DNA of 64,000 nucleotides from an uncultured SAR116 cluster alpha proteobacterium (GCA_902592615.1 CACJFI010000004.1:46525-110524), one strand, 5' to 3'. Counted from the first letter of the stretch, positions 27,590-37,770 are shown. Notes: generated by a model from the sequence alone, not told the origin. Numbers and translations are program-made.

Positions 27590-29395
27590 TCAAGTAACAT
27601 CTGCATAAATTATATCATCAAGCATAAACTCAATAGTTTTAGAATTATTCCATGTATCAATAGTTAATGTGCCTAAAAAATCAAAATTTATATTTTCATA
27701 ATTTTTGAACAGTTTATCCAAATCACTATTTAATAAATTAAATTTCTTTACTCTTAATTTTGTTGAAGAACCATCATTTATATAAAATGAAGCATGCTCA
27801 TTATTAGAGCCAAATCTTCTAAATGATGATATTTTAGAGTTGGGTATTATAAATTTTGGTTCCTCTATTCCTGCACCCCAAGGACCCAATTTTTCAAGCC
27901 ATTCAACTACCTCTAAAGTACAGGCGGAAATTGGAATAACAGATGTTGCAATATAAGAAAGTCTTGGTACTCCTTTTTCCATAAAGTAGTTTACTTTATC
28001 ATTTAAAAAGATGTTAAAGTTATTTATATCAGATGGATCAATCGTAAATCCAGCAGCCATATCATGTCCACCACCAGTTTTAACTATATTTAAATTTAAC
28101 GCTTCTAAAATTATTTCTCCTAGTGGAATGCCATAGACTGATCTACCTGAACCCTTTCCAATTCCGTCATTAATTGAAATTAAACATACGGGTCGATTAT
28201 ATAATTCTTTCATTTTGCCGGCAACAATACCTGTTATACCTAGATGAAAATCATCGCCATTTACTACTATGGCGTTAGGTGTCTTATTATTATTATTTTT
28301 TTTAATTTTTTCTATTAATCCTATGACTTTACTTTCTAATTCAGTTGTTAAAAATCTTCTTTTTTTATTTAATTCATCTAATTTTCCAGCTTTTTCAATG
28401 GCTTTACTCTCATCATTTTCCTTAAGAAGATTTACACCAAGTTCACTATTTCCTATTCTTCCTCCTGCGTTAATTCTTGGGCCCAAAGAGAAGCCTAGAG
28501 ATTTGGTGCTTGGTGCACTGTTTATTTTACTAATATCTGACAGAGCTTTGATGCCAATATTCTCTCTTCTTTTCATTATGTTAAGGCCCTGCTTAATAAA
28601 TGCCCTATTAAGATTATTTAAAGGAACCACATCACAAACTGTTCCTAAAGCAACCAAATCTAAAAATTGAAACAAATTAGGTTCAACTCTGTTTTTAAAA
28701 AAACCTAGTTTTCTTAATTCTCTATTCAAACCAATTAAGAAAACAAAAGTTACTCCAGCTGCACATAAATTTTCATATCCTTTTTCAGTATCAACTCTTT
28801 TAGGATTAATAATGGCATATGCTGGAGGTAATTTTATATTCGGTATATGATGATCAATAACAATTACATCTATATCAACTGAGTTCATTGCTTTAAGCGG
28901 TTCAAAAGAAGAAATACCACAATCTACAGTAATAATTAATTTGGAACCTTTATTATAAAGTCCTTTTAAAGCTTTTTCATTTGGTCCGTATCCTTCTAAA
29001 AACCTATCTGGAATATGTATAAAAGTTTTGCAGCCACATTGCTCCAAATATTTTGATATAATTGCTGCTGATGTAGCTCCATCTACGTCATAATCACCAA
29101 AAATACCTATAGGTCGCGATGCAATTACTTCAGAAGCTACCCTTTTCACTCCTTTTTCTAAATCTTTAAATTTAAAAGGCTCTGGTAATAAATTTTTAAG
29201 TTTAGGAGTAAAGAAATTATCAAAATCATCTAAATTTATACCCTTATACAAAAGATAAGGCGTAATAAAGCTTGGCAGTTTATATTTTTGATATAAATAA
29301 TCCACAGACCTTTTTGTAAAATCATTTGAAATAATTAATTGCCAGTCAGCATTATTTACTGATGGATTTGAGTTATATAATAATGTTTTTTTCAA
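27590..29395 (-). CDS. recJ: Single-stranded-DNA-specific exonuclease RecJ
   Basis: A 601-residue 5'-to-3' exonuclease of the DHH family, acting in recombination, mismatch and excision repair. Metal-binding motifs are present: FGDYDVDGATSAA (about 99-111), TVDCGIS, the DHH of VIDHHIPN (181-183) and, in the DHHA1 domain, TGGGHDMAAGF. The C-terminal OB domain is present, so the gene looks complete. It follows hom by 18 bases on the same strand. In many alphaproteobacteria glpX lies between these two genes; it is missing here. Confidence 0.96.
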   Translation of the reverse strand: MKKTLLYNSNPSVNNADWQLIISNDFTKRSVDYLYQKYKLPSFITPYLLYKGINLDDFDNFFTPKLKNLLPEPFKFKDLEKGVKRVASEVIASRPIGIFGDYDVDGATSAAIISKYLEQCGCKTFIHIPDRFLEGYGPNEKALKGLYNKGSKLIITVDCGISSFEPLKAMNSVDIDVIVIDHHIPNIKLPPAYAIINPKRVDTEKGYENLCAAGVTFVFLIGLNRELRKLGFFKNRVEPNLFQFLDLVALGTVCDVVPLNNLNRAFIKQGLNIMKRRENIGIKALSDISKINSAPSTKSLGFSLGPRINAGGRIGNSELGVNLLKENDESKAIEKAGKLDELNKKRRFLTTELESKVIGLIEKIKKNNNNKTPNAIVVNGDDFHLGITGIVAGKMKELYNRPVCLISINDGIGKGSGRSVYGIPLGEIILEALNLNIVKTGGGHDMAAGFTIDPSDINNFNIFLNDKVNYFMEKGVPRLSYIATSVIPISACTLEVVEWLEKLGPWGAGIEEPKFIIPNSKISSFRRFGSNNEHASFYINDGSSTKLRVKKFNLLNSDLDKLFKNYENINFDFLGTLTIDTWNNSKTIEFMLDDIIYADVT

Positions 29396-29413
29396 ATTAA
29401 CTTCTTATAATTA

Positions 29414-30709
29414 TTAGGAATAAATACTTAAGCAAACTGGCTTTGTAATTACCCCATCTAATGTTGATATTTTTAATAAAGAATCGTTTAACACTGAACC
29501 TTCAGCCTCATGAGTTAGTATTACCAATTCAGCTGTTTTGTCTTCTTGATTAGATTTTTGAATAAAGCTTTCAATTGATAATCCATAATCTTTAAAAATG
29601 GACGTAACATCAGCTAATACTCCAGATTTATCTACTACATTTAACCTCAAGTAATACCTAAATTTATTTGTATAAGGTATTGTATTATAATTATTTTTAA
29701 TATCTTTTGAATTTCTTCCAAATGAAAATAACTTAGTCTCATTAGCATAATCTACTATATCTGCTAAGACAGCAGATGCGGTAGGTTCTCCACCAGCCCC
29801 AGCACCTGTAATCATTACAGAGCCAGCTAAACTTGACTCAATTTGAACAGCGTTTAGCACCCCAGCAACACTTGAAAGGCCAAGATTTTTTGATATAAGC
29901 CATGGCTCAACAGAACAACACAACTCATCTTCACCTTTTTTATTTTTAGATAATAAAGAATTACCTAATAACTTTATTTTATATCCTAATTGATTGCAGT
30001 ATAAAATATCATTCAATGTTATATCTCTAATTCCCTTAATTGTAAGATTATTAACATTTGGCATTTTCCCATAAGCTAAAGCTGATAAAATTATGGTTTT
30101 ATGGGCTGCATCTATTCCATCTACATCAAAAGATGGATCTGCTTCTGCAAAACCTTTTTTTTGCGCTTCTTTGAGAACAATATCAAAACTTTTTTGTTCT
30201 TTTTCCATCTCGGATAAAATATAATTTGCAGTTCCATTTAAAATGCCTGTGAGTTTAGTAATTTCATTTACTATTAATCCTTCTCTAATGAGTTTGAGGA
30301 TTGGAATACCACCTGCAACAGAAGCTTCAAAAGAAAAAAATAAATTTCTTTCCTCAGCTATTTCGGCTAATTCTTTACCATATTTTGCAATTAGTGCCTT
30401 ATTAGCAGTAATAACTGCCTTATTATTTTTTAAAGCAGAAAAACATAAATCCTTTGCAACACCCTCGTCACCACCAATTAATTCAACAATCACATCAATA
30501 TTATTGTCTGACACCATATCTGTAGGATTATCAAAAAACTTAAGATTATTTATATGTACTTTTCTTTTTTTATTTTTTGACTTAGCTGAAACAGCTACTA
30601 ACTCAATTTGGAATAAATTTTTTTGAACTCTGAAACCTTTAATTAACTGATAAGCAACCTCTTCACCAACATTTCCTAGCCCTGCGATTCCTATTTTTAT
30701 AGGTTTCAT
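29414..30709 (-). CDS. hom: Homoserine dehydrogenase
   Basis: Reduces aspartate semialdehyde to homoserine for threonine and methionine synthesis. The 431-residue chain has an N-terminal NAD(P) fold GIAGLGNVGEEVAYQL (8-23), the catalytic core LTGILNGTANYILSEM and FAEADPSFDVDGIDAAHK, and a C-terminal ACT domain (about 350-425) that usually gives threonine feedback control. It lies after rpsI but is separated from it by a strong terminator at 30767-30793, so it should have its own promoter. Confidence 0.96.
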   Translation of the reverse strand: MKPIKIGIAGLGNVGEEVAYQLIKGFRVQKNLFQIELVAVSAKSKNKKRKVHINNLKFFDNPTDMVSDNNIDVIVELIGGDEGVAKDLCFSALKNNKAVITANKALIAKYGKELAEIAEERNLFFSFEASVAGGIPILKLIREGLIVNEITKLTGILNGTANYILSEMEKEQKSFDIVLKEAQKKGFAEADPSFDVDGIDAAHKTIILSALAYGKMPNVNNLTIKGIRDITLNDILYCNQLGYKIKLLGNSLLSKNKKGEDELCCSVEPWLISKNLGLSSVAGVLNAVQIESSLAGSVMITGAGAGGEPTASAVLADIVDYANETKLFSFGRNSKDIKNNYNTIPYTNKFRYYLRLNVVDKSGVLADVTSIFKDYGLSIESFIQKSNQEDKTAELVILTHEAEGSVLNDSLLKISTLDGVITKPVCLSIYS

Positions 30710-30766
30710 TTCATTTCCTTCTCATTTAAAATTAACAAAATACTTATAAAATATTTTTCAGATAAA

Positions 30767-30793
30767 AAAAAGGTGTGCAATGCACACCTTTTT
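30767..30793 (-). terminator. Rho-independent terminator after rpsI
   Basis: Perfect hairpin: GGTGTGC (30772-30778), a three-base loop and GCACACC (30782-30788), extended by an A-tract on one side and a T-tract on the other. Read on the minus strand it lies 22 bases after the rpsI stop and ends the rplM-rpsI transcript. The A/T flanks make it potentially bidirectional. Confidence 0.9.
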
Positions 30794-30815
30794 ATTTAAA
30801 ATAATATCCTAATTT

Positions 30816-31304
30816 CTATCGTTTTGAAAATTGAAAACTTTTTCTAGCTTTAGCTCTACCATATTTTTTACGCTCAACAACCCTAGAATCTCTGGTTAAC
30901 ATACCAGCAGTTTTTAATGATTTTCTAAGATCCGGCTCAAAAAGACTAAGTGCCCTGCTTAATCCGTGTCTAACAGCTCCTGCCTGGCCAGATAATCCAC
31001 CACCTTTAACTGTGGCAATTACATCAAACTGATCTTTTCTTTCGGTAACGTCAAACACAAAATTCAATTGCATTTGCAGAACTGGTCTAGCAAAGTAATG
31101 TACCATTTCCTTACCATTAATAGAAATCTTTCCAGTACCTCGTTTTACCCAGACACGAGCAGTAGATTCTTTTCTTCTTCCAGTTGCATAAGACCTTCCT
31201 AGAGTATCAATTTTTGGTTCACTTATGATAACCTCTTCTTTGTCATCAGCTTTCAATTTTGATAAATCTTCAAGACTATTTGTTTCTTTATTTTCTTCAG
31301 CCAT
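30816..31304 (-). CDS. rpsI: 30S ribosomal protein S9
   Basis: A 162-residue S9. The conserved part starts at about residue 38 ([19 protein letters not shown]) and ends with the tRNA-contacting tail [14 protein letters not shown]. The first ~35 residues are an acidic/lysine-rich extension that is usual in alphaproteobacterial S9 and absent from E. coli S9. It begins 10 bases after rplM and is followed by the terminator at 30767. Confidence 0.98.
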   Translation of the reverse strand: MAEENKETNSLEDLSKLKADDKEEVIISEPKIDTLGRSYATGRRKESTARVWVKRGTGKISINGKEMVHYFARPVLQMQLNFVFDVTERKDQFDVIATVKGGGLSGQAGAVRHGLSRALSLFEPDLRKSLKTAGMLTRDSRVVERKKYGRAKARKSFQFSKR

Positions 31305-31314
31305 ATTTAAACCT

Positions 31315-31779
31315 TTAACTATTTTTTCTATTCATAGATTTTACATCTAATTTTACTGGAGATTGAGCTTCATGTGGATGATCATTGCCAGCATATATAT
31401 ATAGTTGTCTCATAACTTGACGCCCAAGTGGACCACGAGGAACCATTCTTTCTACAGCTTTACGAATAACTCTATCTGGAAATCTTCCATCTAAAATTTT
31501 ATCAGCTTTTCTTTCTTTAATACCCCCAGGGTATCCTGTATGCCAATGATATGTTTTTTGAGTTCTTTTGTTTCCAGTCAAAACAACTTTTTCACAATTA
31601 ACAACAATTATATTATCACCACATGCCATATGTGGAGTATAACTAACCTTGTGTTTTCCTCTTAATTTATTTGCGATAATTACAGCCAAGCGTCCTAAAA
31701 TCAACCCTTCTGCGTCTATAACATACCAATCTTTATTAATATCTTTTGGTTTTGCTGAATAAGTACCTTTTAAGGCCAT
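31315..31779 (-). CDS. rplM: 50S ribosomal protein L13
   Basis: A 154-residue L13 of normal length. Seen are [43 protein letters not shown] and the C-terminal [20 protein letters not shown] with [10 protein letters not shown]. First gene of the rplM-rpsI operon. The 228 bases upstream (31780-32007) are shared with the divergent trpD and hold no gene that I can see, only AT-rich promoter-like DNA. Confidence 0.98.
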   Translation of the reverse strand: MALKGTYSAKPKDINKDWYVIDAEGLILGRLAVIIANKLRGKHKVSYTPHMACGDNIIVVNCEKVVLTGNKRTQKTYHWHTGYPGGIKERKADKILDGRFPDRVIRKAVERMVPRGPLGRQVMRQLYIYAGNDHPHEAQSPVKLDVKSMNRKNS

Positions 31780-32007
31780 TTCATATTTCCTTAATGAAAA
31801 TTTGTATATAAAAATTAAGCTTAGTTAACCTTTTTATCTTTAACAGTCAATTAAAAAGTTCCTATTATTTTATAATAATTTCAATTACTTAATTTATTGA
31901 GTATTATAATACCACATAGCGATGATAGCTAAAGAAATATAGATTAAATTGATAAAAAATATTAGTATGATTTATATATGTTAACACAATTATTAATGAG
32001 CTAATAA

Positions 32008-33030
32008 ATGAATTATGATTTGGATTTTAAAAACATTTTAAAAATTGTTACTGATGGAAAAGAATTAAGTTATCAATTAAGCAAATCAGCATTTGAAATA
32101 ATAATGTCTGGAAAAGCAACTGACTCTCAAATTTCATCTTTTTTGACAGCTATCAAAATGCAAAACCATAACCCTACTGTTATTGCAGCAGGCGCAGAAA
32201 TTCTCAGAGATAAATGTTCAAAAATTAAGTCTAAAGAAAATACAATCGATGTTGTAGGAACAGGAGGAGATAATTTAGGTACATTAAATATATCAACTGC
32301 AGTTTCATTTGTATTAGCAGGAACAAATATCTCCGTAGCAAAACACGGAAACTATTCTGCAACCTCTAAGTCAGGGGCTGCAAATGTTTTAAAATCTCTA
32401 TCAGTTAATATTGATTGCGAACTTGATATAGTAAAAAGATGTTTGGATAAAATTGGTATTTGTTTTCTTCTTGCTCCAAAACATCATATTGCAATGAAAT
32501 ATGTTGGCAAAATAAGACAAGAAATGGGTATAAGAACTATATTTAATTTATTAGGACCTTTATCCAACCCAGCTTTAGTTAAGAAACAATTATTAGGTGT
32601 TTACGACAAATCTCTTATTTTACCATTTGCAGAATCATTAAGAACTCTTGGATCCACACATGCATGGATAGTTCATGGGAGTGATGGATTAGATGAAGTT
32701 ACAATAACAGGTGATACTTATTGCGCTGAACTTAAAAATGGAATAATTAAAGAATTTTCAATAAATCCATCCGATATAGACCTTCCCACCGCTAAAATTT
32801 CTGATATTGTTGGCGGAGAACCAGAAGAAAATGCTAGAGAAATCATTGAATTGTTTAATGGTAAAAAAAGTAAGTTTAGAGATGTAGTTATTTTAAACTC
32901 TGCCTCTGCTTTAGTTGCAACAGGCAATGCACTCAATCTTCAAGAAGGTGCATTAAAATCTATTGAATCATTAGACAAAGGCAAAGCTATGGAAAAATTA
33001 GAAATGTTAATAGAAATGACTAATTTGTAG
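32008..33030 (+). CDS. trpD: Anthranilate phosphoribosyltransferase
   Basis: Second step of tryptophan synthesis: joins anthranilate and PRPP. The 340-residue enzyme shows the PRPP motif GTGGD (84-88), NIST (94-97), KHGN (112-115) and the FNLLGPLSNPA loop. It is followed 14 bases later by trpC. The anthranilate synthase genes trpE and trpG, often just upstream, are not in this window, and I see no attenuator-type leader peptide. Confidence 0.97.
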   Translation: MNYDLDFKNILKIVTDGKELSYQLSKSAFEIIMSGKATDSQISSFLTAIKMQNHNPTVIAAGAEILRDKCSKIKSKENTIDVVGTGGDNLGTLNISTAVSFVLAGTNISVAKHGNYSATSKSGAANVLKSLSVNIDCELDIVKRCLDKIGICFLLAPKHHIAMKYVGKIRQEMGIRTIFNLLGPLSNPALVKKQLLGVYDKSLILPFAESLRTLGSTHAWIVHGSDGLDEVTITGDTYCAELKNGIIKEFSINPSDIDLPTAKISDIVGGEPEENAREIIELFNGKKSKFRDVVILNSASALVATGNALNLQEGALKSIESLDKGKAMEKLEMLIEMTNL

Positions 33031-33044
33031 GATTAAATATAAAA

Positions 33045-33827
33045 ATGGTTACAAAACTTCAAGAAATCCTAAACTATAAAAGAGAAGAATTTACTTTTAG
33101 AAAAAATCAAACAAATAACTATGATCTACAATCAAAAATTGATAAACAAACAAAACCAAGGAGATTTTTAGAAAATCTTAATAATCCAAATAAATTTAAC
33201 CTTATAGCTGAAATAAAAAAAGCGTCACCGAGCAAAGGATTAATAAGAAAAGATTTTGATCCATTAGAGCTAGCAAAATGTTATCAAGATGGAGGTGCCT
33301 CTTGTTTATCTGTTTTAACCGATGAGAAATATTTTCAAGGGAATAATAAGTATATTGACATTATAAAAAAAGAAGTTGATTTACCAATTTTGAGGAAGGA
33401 TTTTATAATTGATCCTTGGCAAATAAAAGAATCTAGATCCTTAGGTGCTGATTGTATATTGTTAATAATGGCAGCACTTAATTTAGAAGAAGCAATCTTA
33501 TTAGAAAAAGAGGCTTTAGATTTAGGTATGGATGTGCTTATTGAGACACATACACACGAAGAAATTAAGATGGCTAATAGACTTAAATCAAAATTAGTTG
33601 GCGTTAATAATCGAAATTTAAAAACAATGGAAGTAGATATTAATAATACTATAAAATTAAAAAAATTTATTAGTCCAGACAAGATTATCGTGGCAGAAAG
33701 TGGATTAAAAACACAAATAGATCTTAAGTTGTTAAAAGAAAATGGGATAATAAATTTTTTAATTGGAGAAAGCCTTATGAAAGAAAAAAATTTAACTTTA
33801 GCAACAAAAACAATATTAGGAATTTAA
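33045..33827 (+). CDS. trpC: Indole-3-glycerol phosphate synthase
   Basis: A 260-residue TIM-barrel enzyme for ring closure in tryptophan synthesis. Signature AEIKKASPSKGLIRKDFDP (about 55-73) holds the catalytic Lys; LRKDFIIDPWQI, VGVNNRNLKTMEVD and VAESGL follow. It is a stand-alone TrpC with no fused TrpF. It is two bases from the start of moaC. Confidence 0.97.
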   Translation: MVTKLQEILNYKREEFTFRKNQTNNYDLQSKIDKQTKPRRFLENLNNPNKFNLIAEIKKASPSKGLIRKDFDPLELAKCYQDGGASCLSVLTDEKYFQGNNKYIDIIKKEVDLPILRKDFIIDPWQIKESRSLGADCILLIMAALNLEEAILLEKEALDLGMDVLIETHTHEEIKMANRLKSKLVGVNNRNLKTMEVDINNTIKLKKFISPDKIIVAESGLKTQIDLKLLKENGIINFLIGESLMKEKNLTLATKTILGI

Positions 33828-33829
33828 AA

Positions 33830-34312
33830 TTGAGCAAGAATGAACTTACACATTTTGATCAAAACGGAAACGCCTCAATGGTGGATATAAACCAAAAAGA
33901 CTCTACCGTTCGCATAGCTATTGCAACTGGTAAAATTATAATGAAAGCAAATACTCTAAAAAAAATATTAGACTTAGAAATTAAAAAAGGCGATGTTCTT
34001 AGTGTAGCAAAATTAGCAGGTATCATGGCTGCAAAAAAAACAGACCAACTTATCCCTTTGTGTCACTCTATTCCCTTATCATATGTTAATGTTGATTTAG
34101 AACCAAATATTGAAGAGTCCTCTATAAAAATTACTTCTGAAGCCTCTCTTGTTGGGAAAACTGGAGTTGAGATGGAAGCTTTAACTGCAGTCTCAGTTGC
34201 TGGTCTTACCATTTATGACATGTGTAAGGCGATTGACAGGGAAATGATATTAACAAGTATAAAACTCATTCATAAATCTGGAGGAAAATCTGGAGAATTC
34301 AATGCAGTCTGA
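33830..34312 (+). CDS. moaC: Cyclic pyranopterin monophosphate synthase
   Basis: Second enzyme of molybdenum cofactor synthesis. The 160-residue product shows LTHFDQNGNASMVDI, LIPLCHSIPLSYV and GVEMEALTAVSVAGLTIYDMCKAID, which carry the active-site residues. The start is a TTG, eight bases after an AGGA site at the end of trpC; the next ATG would be inside the conserved region. The product is needed by the molybdenum hydroxylase at 10553-14143. It overlaps moeA by 11 bases. Confidence 0.96.
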   Translation: MSKNELTHFDQNGNASMVDINQKDSTVRIAIATGKIIMKANTLKKILDLEIKKGDVLSVAKLAGIMAAKKTDQLIPLCHSIPLSYVNVDLEPNIEESSIKITSEASLVGKTGVEMEALTAVSVAGLTIYDMCKAIDREMILTSIKLIHKSGGKSGEFNAV

Positions 34313-35534
34313 CTTGCTGTCTTTAGATGAAGCAATCAGTAAAATCAAATCAAGCTTTCAAAAAATTAGTAATGAAGACATCTTTCTTAAAGATGCTTTA
34401 GGAAGATGTCTCGCCAGACCCATAATTAGCAAAATAGACAACCCTAAGTATGATGTTTCTTCAATGGACGGATATGCTGTAAATTACAAGGATTTTGCTA
34501 AAATAAAAGACAGAATAATTAAAAAGTTCAAAATTGTTGGTGAGTCTTCTGCTGGTTTTCCTTACTCAAAAAAAATCAATGCTCAAGAAACAGTCAGAAT
34601 TTTTACAGGTGCAAAATTACCTAAAGGAAGCAATACTGTAATTATTCAAGAGGATGTGAAAGCTTTAAACAATGAAAATTTTATAATAATTGAAGAAATT
34701 CCTAAAAAAAATCAGTTTGTTCGTAAGAAAGGATTAGATTTTAAAAGAAACAGCATACTTTTTAAAGAAGGAACGATTTTAAAATCACGTCACCTTGGAT
34801 CTATTGCTATGACTGGACAAGCTTGGTTGACAGTATCTAGAAAACCAACAGTCTCTATTTTATCTACTGGAAATGAAATTTTAAAAGTAGGAGAGCAAAT
34901 ATCAAATGATAAAATTCCTAGTGGAAACAGCCTTATGTTAGCATCTATGGTCAAAGAGTTTGGAGGAATAGCTAGAATTTTGCCAGTTGCTAGAGATAAT
35001 TTACAAGATATTTACGAAATATTAAAAGACGCTCTTGATAGTGATTTAATTATAACAACTGGAGGAGTTTCAGTTGGAAAATATGATTTAATACAAAAAG
35101 CTTTATCAAAATTTAATAACAAGATTGAATTTTGGAGAATAGCTATGAGACCCGGGAAACCCTTGCTTTTTTCAAAAATAAATAATACTCCATTAATTGG
35201 ATTGCCTGGAAATCCTGTTTCGTCAGGTGTTTGCTCATTAATATTTGTAAATATAGCTATAAGAAAAATGTTAGGCGACAATAGCTCATACCCTCTTTTG
35301 GAAAATGGTATTTTAATTGGTAATTTGTCTAAAAATGATAAAAGACTGGATTTTGTAAGAGCAATATCAAGTTATAATAATGGTGTGTTAAACGTAACAC
35401 CATTTAATTTGCAAGACAGCTCAATGATTACAAATTTCTCTCGAGCTGACTGTTTGATTGTAAGAGATCCGATTGAAAAATCAATTAGTAATGGTGAAAA
35501 TGTAAAAGTATTAAAATTTCCAAATAATATTTAA
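34302..35534 (+). CDS. moeA: Molybdopterin molybdenumtransferase
   Basis: Inserts molybdenum into the adenylated pterin. The 410-residue chain shows the opening SLDEAISKI, the conserved DNPKYDVSSMDGYAV segment, the metal-site IFTGAKLPKG, STGNEI, the MPT-binding ITTGGVSVGKYD and MRPGKPLLFSKI plus GLPGNPVSSG. The full gephyrin-E architecture is present. It overlaps moaC and is followed by lexA after 54 bases. Confidence 0.96.
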   Translation: MQSDLLSLDEAISKIKSSFQKISNEDIFLKDALGRCLARPIISKIDNPKYDVSSMDGYAVNYKDFAKIKDRIIKKFKIVGESSAGFPYSKKINAQETVRIFTGAKLPKGSNTVIIQEDVKALNNENFIIIEEIPKKNQFVRKKGLDFKRNSILFKEGTILKSRHLGSIAMTGQAWLTVSRKPTVSILSTGNEILKVGEQISNDKIPSGNSLMLASMVKEFGGIARILPVARDNLQDIYEILKDALDSDLIITTGGVSVGKYDLIQKALSKFNNKIEFWRIAMRPGKPLLFSKINNTPLIGLPGNPVSSGVCSLIFVNIAIRKMLGDNSSYPLLENGILIGNLSKNDKRLDFVRAISSYNNGVLNVTPFNLQDSSMITNFSRADCLIVRDPIEKSISNGENVKVLKFPNNI

Positions 35535-35562
35535 AACTTGTGTTTTGCTTAAAAATACATTA

Positions 35563-35577
35563 GAACAAAAAGTGAAC
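35563..35577. promoter_or_regulatory. SOS box (LexA operator) upstream of lexA
   Basis: GAAC at 35563-35566, seven bases, then GAAC at 35574-35577. This is the reverse complement of the direct repeat GTTC-N7-GTTC known as the alphaproteobacterial LexA operator. It lies 11 bases before the lexA ATG, where it would allow autorepression. Confidence 0.85.
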
Positions 35578-35588
35578 ACGAGGAAGTA

Positions 35589-36272
35589 ATGTTAACAAAC
35601 AAACAAAATCAATTATTAAACTTCTTAATTCTGCGTATAGAACAAGATGGTATTTCTCCTTCATATGAAGAAATTTGTTTAGAGCTTAATTTAAAATCTA
35701 AATCTGGCATTCACAGAATTGTAAAAGCTCTTGAAGAAAGAGGTTATATTGAACATCTTAAAAATAAAGCTAGAGCAATTGCTCCAACTAAATACCCAAA
35801 TGGGCAACCTTATATTAGCAATGTGATCGATATAAATCAGTTATTATATCCAAAAGATAGAAATATTATAGAACCATCGAATGAAGACATAAAAAAAATA
35901 CCAATGCTGGGGAAAATTGCAGCCGGAACACCAATTGAGGCAATCTCAAATTATGACCAGCTTATAGAAATACCTAAAAATCATTTACTTTCCGAAGAAA
36001 GCTTTGCCTTAACTGTTGAGGGAGACTCAATGATAGACGAAGGTATATTTGATGGAGATACAGTTTTAATAAGTAAAATAACAAATGTTAATAATGGAGA
36101 TATTGTTGTTGCTTTAATAGACAAAGAAGAAGCAACATTAAAAAAATTTAGAAAAAAAGGTGATAGTATTGCTCTTGAACCAGCTAATAAACATTATAAA
36201 ACCCAAATATACGGACCAGACAGAGTTACGATACAAGGGAAAATGTGTGCACTCATAAGAAAATATTTTTAA
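35589..36272 (+). CDS. lexA: SOS response repressor LexA
   Basis: A 227-residue repressor with an N-terminal winged helix (KQNQLLNFLILRIEQDGISPSYEEI, then LKSKSGIHRIVKALEERGYI) and a C-terminal peptidase domain. The self-cleavage Ala-Gly is in KIAAGTPIE, the catalytic Ser is in VEGDSMIDEGIFDGD, and the Lys lies in LIDKEEATLKKF. DNA damage through RecA triggers cleavage. The promoter carries a matching SOS box. In many relatives comEC sits between lexA and gltX; here only 76 bases separate them. Confidence 0.97.
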   Translation: MLTNKQNQLLNFLILRIEQDGISPSYEEICLELNLKSKSGIHRIVKALEERGYIEHLKNKARAIAPTKYPNGQPYISNVIDINQLLYPKDRNIIEPSNEDIKKIPMLGKIAAGTPIEAISNYDQLIEIPKNHLLSEESFALTVEGDSMIDEGIFDGDTVLISKITNVNNGDIVVALIDKEEATLKKFRKKGDSIALEPANKHYKTQIYGPDRVTIQGKMCALIRKYF

Positions 36273-36348
36273 AAAATATATCATTAATTCTTTAAATTTA
36301 TATAAAATTATGTCAAATATTTGATTTAATTTATTCAAGAGAAGTAAT

Positions 36349-37722
36349 TTGAACGTAGTTACAAGATTTGCACCCTCACCTACAGGTTATTTACATATCG
36401 GGGGAGCAAGAACTGCAATTTTCAACTATTTGTTTGCAAAAAAACACTCAGGTAAATATTTAGTTAGAATTGAAGATACCGATAAAAAAAGATCTTCTGA
36501 AGAAGCCATTGAGGCTATACATAAAGGTTTAAATTGGCTGAATGTAAATTCTGAACATAACGTAGTTTACCAATCTCAAAACTTTAATTCTCATATTAAA
36601 GTTGCTCATGAACTTTTAGAAAAAGGGCATGCATACAAATGTTACTTAAATTCTGATGAATTAGAAAAATTAAGAAAAAAAAGCCGTGAAAATGGTATCC
36701 CAATAAAATCACCATGGAGAAACAAAAAAAAACTAGATGATAATAAAAAAAAAGAATTTGTTATACGTTTAAGAATGCCATCTGATGGTACAACAACAAT
36801 TGATGACATGGTTCAAGGAAAAGTGACTGTTAAAAATGAAATCCTAGATGATATGGTTATTTTAAGATCAGATAATACACCAACTTATATGTTATCTTCA
36901 GTTGTAGATGACAATGATATGGGAATTACCCATGTAATCAGAGGTGATGATCATTTTAACAATGCATTTAGACAAATACAAATTATTAAATATCTTAACT
37001 GGAATATACCACATTACGCACATATACCCCTAATTCATGGAAAAGATGGAGCTAAACTATCTAAAAGACACGGAGCCACAAGTCTTTTTGATTATCATGA
37101 TTTAGGTTACACTGGTGATGCAATGTTTTCATATTTACTTCAATTAGGATGGTCAGCTAAAAATGATGAAGACTATTGTATTGACAGAGCAATCAAGTTA
37201 TTTGCTCTTGAAAATGTAAGCAAATCTCCAGCAAAATTTGATATAAAAAAACTTAATAATATTAACGCTAAAAACCTAAATAGTATGAAAACAAGTGATA
37301 TATACAAGTTGGTTATTGATAGATTTAAGCTCTCTTTGAATGATGAGGAACAAAAAAGATTTAAATCTTTACTACCTGAACTCCTAAAAAGAGTTCAAGT
37401 TTACACTGACTTAGAATTAGAATTTGATTGGCTTTTTCAAAAAGACTTTTTCTGCAAAGATAAAAATTATCAATTAAAATTACAAAAAAATAATTTAATG
37501 CTCAAAGAAATTGGATTTAAATTAAAAGAGTGTGAATGGAGCGTAGAAAATATAAAAAACACACTTAATCAGTATATTGTAGATAAATCATTAACTTTCA
37601 AGGATATTGGACCAATCCTAAGAATGGCTTTAACTGGCAAAACTAATTCTCCTGATTTAGTTTCAATTATTTATGAACTAGGTTGTACTATTACTGTAAA
37701 TCGATTAAATTATAATTACTAA
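36349..37722 (+). CDS. gltX: Glutamyl-tRNA synthetase
   Basis: A 457-residue class I synthetase that charges tRNA-Glu. The HIGH motif is in FAPSPTGYLHIGGART (8-23) and the KMSKS equivalent is AKLSKRHG (about 242-249). The start is a TTG with an AGAGAAG ribosome site upstream; no ATG precedes the conserved first strand. The C-terminal anticodon-binding region is complete. Alphaproteobacteria often use such enzymes to charge tRNA-Gln as well; no gltX paralogue or glnS is seen here. Confidence 0.96.
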   Translation: MNVVTRFAPSPTGYLHIGGARTAIFNYLFAKKHSGKYLVRIEDTDKKRSSEEAIEAIHKGLNWLNVNSEHNVVYQSQNFNSHIKVAHELLEKGHAYKCYLNSDELEKLRKKSRENGIPIKSPWRNKKKLDDNKKKEFVIRLRMPSDGTTTIDDMVQGKVTVKNEILDDMVILRSDNTPTYMLSSVVDDNDMGITHVIRGDDHFNNAFRQIQIIKYLNWNIPHYAHIPLIHGKDGAKLSKRHGATSLFDYHDLGYTGDAMFSYLLQLGWSAKNDEDYCIDRAIKLFALENVSKSPAKFDIKKLNNINAKNLNSMKTSDIYKLVIDRFKLSLNDEEQKRFKSLLPELLKRVQVYTDLELEFDWLFQKDFFCKDKNYQLKLQKNNLMLKEIGFKLKECEWSVENIKNTLNQYIVDKSLTFKDIGPILRMALTGKTNSPDLVSIIYELGCTITVNRLNYNY

Positions 37723-37770
37723 AAATTAAAAAATCCAAATAAATCTTAATAATTAATATAGGTTATAAAC

